In this document: one piece after another, positions 59,303 to 64,000 of the stretch
Layout of the letters: each line of letters opens with the position of its first letter
Position numbering within the stretch: the stretch's first letter is position 1
Assembly: GCA_039961715.1 (NCBI GenBank)
Contig: JABRVW010000060.1
Coordinates: 30,749-94,748, forward strand
Direction of reading: 5' to 3'
Length of the DNA stretch: 64,000 nt
Source of the DNA: JACQPU01 sp039961715
GTDB taxonomy: Bacteria > Bacteroidota > Ignavibacteria > UBA10030
Program-made: the position numbers and the translations under genes
The notes under the pieces: generated by a model
The model's database searches: none
What the model was told of the DNA's origin: nothing
The model's input: only the letters and a program-made list of their open reading frames with translations

Positions 59303-59553
59303 GGGGAGCCGGTTCGCGGGAAGAGTTTGTAGTAGATATTCAGTGCAGCGCCGCTCGTGGTGATCACGTTCAGAATCGAGAACACCGGATCACCGAGGCT
59401 TAAGGCATAGAGAGCGAGGCAGATGCTGCCTATCGCCGAGAGGATGAGAAACGCGAGGTTGACGGTACAGCGCCCGGAGCGGATGGTTTCAGCGGACTGA
59501 GGAATCCAGCACAGGACAAGGGCGGCGACGCCGATATACCCGATCCACACCAC
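59299..59553 (-). CDS. SemiSWEET/PQ-loop-like small membrane protein
   Basis: An 84-residue protein with three membrane helices. The first holds VLCWIPQSAETIRSG, a PQ-loop, and the third contains SILNVITTSGAALNIYY. This three-helix PQ design matches SemiSWEET sugar transporters, which work as dimers; the related lipid-A synthase N-terminal domain has the same fold. The transported compound is not known. It is tied to guaD by a one-base gap and to rdgB by an overlap, so a link to nucleobase or nucleoside movement is possible, but this is only context. Confidence 0.75.
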   Translation of the reverse strand: MVWIGYIGVAALVLCWIPQSAETIRSGRCTVNLAFLILSAIGSICLALYALSLGDPVFSILNVITTSGAALNIYYKLFPRTGSP

Positions 59554-59554
59554 G

Positions 59555-60007
59555 TCAGTACCTGACCTTGTCTTCCATCGATTCCCATTCCTTGAACACC
59601 TCCAGAGCCTCCGGGTTGTTCAGATGAATCATTGGGATCGTCCGTGTGGACACCGGCAGGGACACTTCCCGATAGATTGCATCGTCGTCGAACCCGATCG
59701 CTGCCGCGTCCGTTCTCGTGTTGGCGAAATATACTGTTTTGAGACGCGCCCAGTAAATGGCGCCCAGGCACATCGGACAAGGTTCGCAGGAAGTATAGAT
59801 CTCACAGTCCGAGAGTTGAAAGGTTCCAAGATTCCGGCAGGCTTCGCGGATGGCGGTGATCTCAGCGTGGGCGGTCGGATCGTTGGCGGAGGAAACCAAA
59901 TTTGTGCCCCTGGCGACGATTCTCCCGTCGCGGACGATCACCGCGCCAAAAGGACCTCCTCTTCGCTCGCGGATGTTTTGCCGGGCGAGCTCAACAGCCT
60001 CGGCCAT
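59555..60007 (-). CDS. guaD: Guanine deaminase (cytidine-deaminase fold)
   Basis: Deaminates guanine to xanthine. The 150 residues carry the zinc site HAEI (His47, catalytic Glu49) and CEPCPMC (Cys77, Cys80). Segments NDPTAHAEITAIREAC and TDAAAIGFDDDAIYREV are those of the Bacillus GuaD type rather than tRNA adenosine deaminase. The ATG at 60007 follows GGAG by six bases; a TTG at 60064 would overlap radA and is less likely. A few C-terminal residues (KVRY) end as in GuaD, whose last aromatic residue caps the active site. Confidence 0.88.
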   Translation of the reverse strand: MAEAVELARQNIRERRGGPFGAVIVRDGRIVARGTNLVSSANDPTAHAEITAIREACRNLGTFQLSDCEIYTSCEPCPMCLGAIYWARLKTVYFANTRTDAAAIGFDDDAIYREVSLPVSTRTIPMIHLNNPEALEVFKEWESMEDKVRY

Positions 60008-60032
60008 GAAAGTCTCCGGCGCTGTGCGTGCG

Positions 60033-61394
60033 TCAGACAAGGAGGATCTCCATTGCTCGTTCAACCCGATCCACGCCGATGACCTCGATGTCGCCGTTGC
60101 CTTTCAGCCCTTTGGCGTTGTTCTGCGGCACCACAATGCGCTTGAATCCGAGCTTGGCGGCTTCCTGAACGCGTTTTTCAATGTGGCCGATGGTCCTGAT
60201 CTCCCCGCCCAATCCGATCTCTCCAACCGCCACGGCGCCCGCATCCACAGGTGTATCACGAAGGCTTGAAGTGATCGAAGTGGCGATGCCCAAATCCACC
60301 GCCGGCTCATCGATCCGGACTCCACCCGCAATATTGACGAAAACATCCTGCGTACCGAGGCCAAGGCCAACCCGCTTTTCAAGCACCGCAAGGAGCAGGG
60401 ACAGCCTCCTTGTATCCACGCCGGTCGTCGTGCGTTGAGGCATGCCGTAGCTGGTCGAGGTGACCAGGGCCTGGACTTCCACCAGAATGGGCCGCGATCC
60501 TTCAATGCTGGCCACAACTGTCGAGCCGGACGTACCCGAACGCCGTTCGGAAAGGAATACCTCGGACGGATTGCGCACCTCTCTCAGGCCCGAATCGTGC
60601 ATCTCGAAAATTCCGATCTCATTCGTTGATCCGAACCTGTTCTTCAGCGCACGAAGGACCCGGTACGAATAGTGGGCTTCGCCTTCGAACTGGAGAACGG
60701 TATCAACCATGTGCTCGATAACCCGTGGTCCTGCAATCATTCCTTCCTTTGTGACGTGGCCGATGATGACGATCGGAATGCCCCGCGTTTTTGCCAGCCT
60801 CAGGAGGAGCGCGGTGGATTCGCGGACCTGGCTGACACTGCCGGGGGCACTCTCGAGCCCCGGGCGGTACATGGTTTGAATCGAATCGACAATGATGAGA
60901 TCCGGTGTTGCACGCTCGATGACGTCAAGAATGAGATCCAGATTGGTCTCGGCAAGCACGAGGATGTGCCGCGTGCCGGCCGGTTCAAGCCGTTCCGCCC
61001 GCAGTTTGATCTGCCGCGAGGACTCTTCACCGGTTATGTAGAGAACCACCGATTGGGAAAGTTTCAGGGCAAGCTGCATCATCATCGTCGATTTTCCAAT
61101 GCCCGGATCGCCGCCGAGCAGGACCAGGGAACCCGGGACGATGCCGCCTCCCAGGACACGGTCGAATTCGCCGATCGTCGTGCTGACCCGAGGTGTTTCC
61201 TCCCGTTCAATCTCATCGAGCGGCACGGGCTCGATCCGGGATGCAGCCCCGGCGGGTTTGCGCGAGACCTTCAGCGGCGACGGAGCTTCTTCGACAAAGG
61301 TATTCCACTCAGAGCAATTCGGACACTTCCCCACCCACCGGGGAGACACGTAGCCGCAGGACTGACAAACATATTTTGTGACGATCTTCGCCAT
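60033..61394 (-). CDS. radA: DNA repair protein RadA (Sms)
   Basis: RadA drives branch migration at recombination intermediates together with RecA. The 453-residue protein begins with a C4 zinc finger (Cys10, 13, 24, 27), then a RecA-like ATPase with Walker A GGDPGIGKST and the RadA-specific KNRFG. The C-terminal third is a Lon-like domain (GGVRIDEPAVDLGIATSI). The ATG at 61394 has GGAG six bases upstream; extra in-frame sequence to 61538 covers the promoter and a terminator. It starts a run radA-guaD-SemiSWEET-rdgB-M14-SLC13 with mostly short gaps. Confidence 0.95.
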   Translation of the reverse strand: MAKIVTKYVCQSCGYVSPRWVGKCPNCSEWNTFVEEAPSPLKVSRKPAGAASRIEPVPLDEIEREETPRVSTTIGEFDRVLGGGIVPGSLVLLGGDPGIGKSTMMMQLALKLSQSVVLYITGEESSRQIKLRAERLEPAGTRHILVLAETNLDLILDVIERATPDLIIVDSIQTMYRPGLESAPGSVSQVRESTALLLRLAKTRGIPIVIIGHVTKEGMIAGPRVIEHMVDTVLQFEGEAHYSYRVLRALKNRFGSTNEIGIFEMHDSGLREVRNPSEVFLSERRSGTSGSTVVASIEGSRPILVEVQALVTSTSYGMPQRTTTGVDTRRLSLLLAVLEKRVGLGLGTQDVFVNIAGGVRIDEPAVDLGIATSITSSLRDTPVDAGAVAVGEIGLGGEIRTIGHIEKRVQEAAKLGFKRIVVPQNNAKGLKGNGDIEVIGVDRVERAMEILLV

Positions 61395-61410
61395 GGAATG
61401 CTCCGCGGAG

Positions 61411-61439
61411 AATATACCAAGGGGGTGTGTGAGATTCAA
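61411..61439 (-). promoter_or_regulatory. Candidate radA promoter
   Basis: TTGAAT (61434-61439), 17-nt spacer, TATATT (61411-61416) on the minus strand, immediately after the terminator of the upstream gene. Confidence 0.65.
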
Positions 61440-61440
61440 C

Positions 61441-61470
61441 CAAAACAAAACCCCCGGTGGAAGCCGGGGG
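61441..61470 (-). terminator. Intrinsic terminator after the CpoB-like lipoprotein gene
   Basis: Stem CCCCCGG (61451-61457) and CCGGGGG (61464-61470) with a 6-nt loop, followed on the minus strand by TTTTGTTTTG. It lies 30 bases after the stop at 61501. Confidence 0.85.
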
Positions 61471-61500
61471 TCTGAATTTCTTGGGGAGGGGATTGCGGAT

Positions 61501-62379
61501 CTACATCCGTGCCGATCTCTCCCTTGCACGCGAGGCATTGGCGCTCATCGGAAAATCCCTGGCGACGGTTTCGTATTCTTGCTTTGCTTTCACCTTGTCA
61601 CCCATGCGCTCATAGCATTGCGCAAGCATGAAGTGCGCGTCGGCGAGCTTTTCGGAGTCCTCGTACCGGAGAACCATCTGGAAGTGCTTCACGGCCTCAG
61701 CATAGCTCTTTTTGCCGTACTGCGATTCTCCGATCCAGTAGTGGCAGTTGTCTTCGAGCCTTGCACTCACGCCGCTGTTCAGCAACTCCTGAAATCTGGA
61801 GGCCGCATCATCGTATGCCTTCATGCGAAAAGCCTGAAGAGCAACTTCGTATGCGCTTTCGGCTTCACTGCTGGTTTCCGACCCACCCCGCGCAGAGATC
61901 ACAGCGGACTGCGCGGCCACTCTGGCCGCTTCCTCTGCCCTGTCGGCACGCTGTTTTTCCGCCATGTACTTTGCTTCGGCATCGGAGAGGCGTGCGCTGA
62001 GATTCCTGACATCCTGCTCCAGCTTCACGATCTGCTGTTTCAGGCTCGTATTCTCCATCCTCAACTCCTCCATTGTGCTGGCAGGAGTCGTCACCGGTGT
62101 CTCCTGCACGGGAGGCTGTTCGACAGGCGGAGCCTCCTCCTCTTTTTTCTCTTCCTTCTTCGGCGCGGCTCCGATGAAGCTCGTCAATGCCTGCTGGTCC
62201 GCATCCTCATTTTGCGCCGCGGGCTCTTCCGCAACCATCTCCTCATCCTCAAATCCCTCTTCCTCCATCATCGCTTCCTCACTGCTTCCGCAACTCATGA
62301 TCAGCAAGGCCGATGCGAGGAAGGCACCGTATCCGATGCGCCTCAGACCCGCCCAAACATCCGAACTGTTGAGAACCAT
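61501..62379 (-). CDS. CpoB/YbgF-like lipoprotein with coiled coil and TPR repeats
   Basis: A 292-residue envelope lipoprotein (lipobox LLIMS-Cys30). Acidic and proline-rich stretches (about 35-105) precede a coiled coil (about 108-155, MEELRMENTSLKQQIVKLEQ) and three to four TPR units (about 175-290) beginning YEVALQAFRMKAYDDAASRF. The order coiled coil then TPR is that of CpoB/YbgF, which links outer-membrane constriction to peptidoglycan synthesis, but no tol-pal genes are visible. The ATG at 62379 has GGAGG four bases upstream. Confidence 0.75.
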   Translation of the reverse strand: MVLNSSDVWAGLRRIGYGAFLASALLIMSCGSSEEAMMEEEGFEDEEMVAEEPAAQNEDADQQALTSFIGAAPKKEEKKEEEAPPVEQPPVQETPVTTPASTMEELRMENTSLKQQIVKLEQDVRNLSARLSDAEAKYMAEKQRADRAEEAARVAAQSAVISARGGSETSSEAESAYEVALQAFRMKAYDDAASRFQELLNSGVSARLEDNCHYWIGESQYGKKSYAEAVKHFQMVLRYEDSEKLADAHFMLAQCYERMGDKVKAKQEYETVARDFPMSANASRARERSARM

Positions 62380-62419
62380 AGGGCCTCCGGGGATTCGATC
62401 TGTGAAATGAACTCCGCCT

Positions 62420-62448
62420 AATGTAGAAAACCGCCTTCTGAAAGTCAA
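62420..62448 (-). promoter_or_regulatory. Candidate promoter of the CpoB-like gene
   Basis: TTGACT (62443-62448), 17-nt spacer, TACATT (62420-62425) on the minus strand; one of the best matches in the window. Confidence 0.68.
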
Positions 62449-62531
62449 GCAAGCCGTTTGAAGGAATTACGGCGATTGAATGAGAACCTTCGTGAAGCAA
62501 GGACTGCAAGATATGGATTCGGACAAAGTCG

Positions 62532-63467
62532 TCACCCCGCAAATCCCCGGCTCCGGACAAACCGGATCAGGGCTTCCGCTACGGAACGGACAAGACGATC
62601 GGGCACGCCGTCGCGGTGTGCCGACTTGGGCCGCATGTCGCAGATTTCGTTGACGTAATCCACGACAACGTACCGGTTTTCGGTCGTGTAAGCCACCTCC
62701 GTTGAGAAGAACTCAAGTCTGCAGACTCCGTGAATTGCCCGTGCAATGCCGGCGAGCGCGTGGAGGCCGTAGGTCTCTGCTTCCTCGGGGGTTACTTCCT
62801 CGTAAACGTGTGTCTGATCATCCCACCAGCAGGAGAACACATCGTCAAAGGCATAAATCACCCTGAACCAGGCCCGGTTTTCCGACAGGTAGGCCGGCCT
62901 GACCGTCTCCTGGAGCAGGTATTTGTCGTTCTTGTGATGTTTGCGCGTTTCAAGAACCTCCTCAAGAGATTTGGCGCCGCGGACGACGCCAATACCGCCC
63001 CCGGTTGTGTTGGCCGGCTTGATGACGAACGGACGGCCGATCTTCTGAATCTCTTCTTCGGAGAAGCGGAGGTTGGGAATCTCGGCGTAGGGCGGAAGGA
63101 TGATCGTGTACGGAACGGCGAGCCCGTGGCTGAGGAATTCGAGATGCATGGTGGCCTTGTCGGCGGCGTGCTGCTGGCGATCAAGGAGATTGACCACGGA
63201 GGTACCGCTGTTCATGGAAGGTCCCGCGAGAAAGCGGTGAAGCGGATGAAAGGATTCGTCCTCATCGGATGCACGGTCAAGCAGGACCCGGACGCGAAGC
63301 CGGCCGGACTGCAGCTGCTGAAGCACTTCCCCGACATTCTGCGGAGTGATGAGGAGGGTCCGGAGCCCGGCAGTCATCGCGACCGATTCGACGATCGCAA
63401 CAAACTCCCTGTCATACTCCCAGGTCCACGCAACAGCGAGATCGTATTCTCCTCGGGGAACTTCCAT
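62532..63467 (-). CDS. ATP-grasp-fold ligase-like protein
   Basis: A 311-residue protein with an ATP-grasp domain: FVIKPANTTGGGIGVVRG (about 147-164) is the nucleotide-binding glycine loop, YLLQE follows, and VVVDYVNEICDMRP near residue 273 gives the Mg-binding Asp/Asn. It is related to D-Ala-D-Ala ligase and other carboxylate-amine ligases; substrate unknown. The N-terminal 90 residues form a Rossmann-like half. The promoter -10 box ends eight bases before the ATG, so its transcript would be nearly leaderless. It diverges from the TPR lipoprotein gene. Confidence 0.8.
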   Translation of the reverse strand: MEVPRGEYDLAVAWTWEYDREFVAIVESVAMTAGLRTLLITPQNVGEVLQQLQSGRLRVRVLLDRASDEDESFHPLHRFLAGPSMNSGTSVVNLLDRQQHAADKATMHLEFLSHGLAVPYTIILPPYAEIPNLRFSEEEIQKIGRPFVIKPANTTGGGIGVVRGAKSLEEVLETRKHHKNDKYLLQETVRPAYLSENRAWFRVIYAFDDVFSCWWDDQTHVYEEVTPEEAETYGLHALAGIARAIHGVCRLEFFSTEVAYTTENRYVVVDYVNEICDMRPKSAHRDGVPDRLVRSVAEALIRFVRSRGFAG

Positions 63468-63475
63468 GTTCCTTC

Positions 63476-63504
63476 AAAGTACAGCTCAAAGAAGGCCGAT
63501 GCAA
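63476..63504 (-). promoter_or_regulatory. Candidate promoter of the ATP-grasp gene
   Basis: TTGCAT (63499-63504), 17-nt spacer, TACTTT (63476-63481) on the minus strand. Only GAAGGAAC separates the -10 box from the ATG, so transcription would start at or within a base or two of the start codon. Confidence 0.6.
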
Positions 63505-63514
63505 ACCGGTTTTC

Positions 63515-63543
63515 TTGTTATTCAGGCCCCGTTTCAATATATT
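63515..63543 (+). promoter_or_regulatory. Candidate promoter of the TPR lipoprotein gene with overlapping palindrome
   Basis: TTGTTA (63515-63520), 17-nt spacer, TATATT (63538-63543). The ATG is at 63550, six bases after the -10 box, which predicts a leaderless mRNA. The -10 box is centred in a perfect 16-bp palindrome TTTCAATATATTGAAA (63532-63547), a possible repressor site. Confidence 0.6.
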
Positions 63544-63549
63544 GAAATC

Positions 63550-64000
63550 ATGAAACACATTGCTCTTGTTGCCCTTTTCGGTCTTTTTCTCGCCGGATGC
63601 GCTTCCACGAGAACCGCGGATCAGGATTTGAAGGAAGAAACCAAAACCCCGAATCGATCCGAGGAAGAAGACAAGGAGCGGGCCCTGAAACATTTCATCG
63701 ACGGGGCGTTATACGACTCCAAAGAGGATTATGCCCGCGCGGCGCTCGAGTACCAGGAAGCCCTGAGGTACGACAAGAATCCCGCGATCTACTACGCCCT
63801 CTCCAAGGACTATTCCATCCTTGGCAAGCATTCGCTTGCCGCTGAAAACGCGAGACGTGCCATTGAGCTTGATTCAACGAACATCAATTATCGCGAGAAT
63901 CTGGCGGGCATCTATCTGAACGCATCGCAGCCCGAGCTCGCCATTCGGGAGTACGAAGCCATCCTCGCTCAGGATTCCAGCTACACGCCGGCGTGGTACA
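63550..64000 (+). CDS. TPR-repeat lipoprotein, 3'-truncated by the window
   Basis: The frame is open to the right edge (150 codons visible), so the gene is incomplete. A short lipoprotein signal MKHIALVALFGLFLAG ends at Cys17. After a charged linker, TPR units start at about residue 45 (ALKHFIDGALYDSKEDYARA) and continue with AAENARRAIELDSTN and AIREYEAILAQDSS. TPR lipoproteins act as scaffolds in envelope assembly; no specific role can be read. No Shine-Dalgarno precedes the ATG, in keeping with the predicted leaderless transcript. Confidence 0.85.
   Translation, partial: MKHIALVALFGLFLAGCASTRTADQDLKEETKTPNRSEEEDKERALKHFIDGALYDSKEDYARAALEYQEALRYDKNPAIYYALSKDYSILGKHSLAAENARRAIELDSTNINYRENLAGIYLNASQPELAIREYEAILAQDSSYTPAWY

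Noticed and set aside
1..64000. tRNA, rRNA, IS elements, integrase or phage genes
   Set aside because: I looked for CCA-ending cloverleaf sequences, transposase motifs and att-like repeats and saw none. A covariance-model scan would be needed to exclude a small RNA.

Overview
The window reads as a chromosomal segment of a Gram-negative member of the Bacteroidota/Chlorobi (FCB) group, most like an Ignavibacteria- or Kapabacteria-type lineage. The clues are the arginine gene order argJ-argB-argF-argR-argG-(ars)-argH, a large secreted protein with a FlgD/T9SS-like C-terminal domain beside a TonB-dependent receptor, an S46 dipeptidyl-peptidase, M61, M55 and M14 peptidases, and TPR-bearing serine/threonine kinases. 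This placement is inferred; no rRNA or ribosomal protein is present. No tRNA, rRNA, CRISPR array, insertion sequence or phage gene was seen.

Layout. Positions 1-7634 (+ strand) hold the arginine pathway: the end of argJ, then argB, argF, argR and argG with start/stop overlaps. A compact arsenic cassette (arsR, arsM, an ArsN2-like acetyltransferase, arsC) sits between argG and argH. From 7752 to 63467 every gene is on the minus strand: (a) 7.7-20.8 kb, envelope proteins (deviant D-aminoacylase-like lipoprotein, Yip1-like and PAP2 membrane proteins, CPBP homologue, NAD-dependent epimerase, DUF3108, DUF2339, M1 peptidase, TMTC-like protein); (b) 20.9-37.2 kb, a secretion/peptidolysis block (T9SS-like giant protein, TPR-TonB receptor fusion, M1-HEAT, M61, M55, PrsW, and a gluzincin-propeller-barrel protein); (c) 37.3-40.8 kb, a regulatory block (ECF sigma factor, anti-sigma-like protein, a membrane-anchored protein made of 40 tandem nonapeptides, plus STAS and RsbW-like proteins); (d) 40.8-56 kb, amidohydrolase, tandem MBL-fold lipoproteins, a small SVPDT-repeat lipoprotein, TPR kinase, ABM protein, Cu/Zn SOD, SpoIIE phosphatase, S46 peptidase and SLC13 transporter; (e) 56-63.5 kb, M14 peptidase, rdgB, SemiSWEET-like protein, guaD, radA, a CpoB-like lipoprotein and an ATP-grasp protein. 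A divergent + strand TPR lipoprotein runs off the right end.

How it fits together. The arginine genes make arginine from acetylglutamate under ArgR. The ars cassette reduces arsenate and methylates arsenite without an efflux pump. The many exported peptidases and amidohydrolases, including a D-aminopeptidase, with a TonB receptor and an SLC13 carrier, suggest a peptide-scavenging life. Twenty candidate promoters were read by eye. They share TTG-containing -35 boxes, mostly 17-nt spacers and -10 boxes close to TAYNTT.

The most unusual item is the nonapeptide-repeat protein at 37345-38652, encoded directly after an ECF sigma/anti-sigma pair and closed by a good intrinsic terminator. The sigma promoter carries a palindrome in its spacer. 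Together these look like a self-contained envelope-response unit whose structural output is an undescribed repeat protein.
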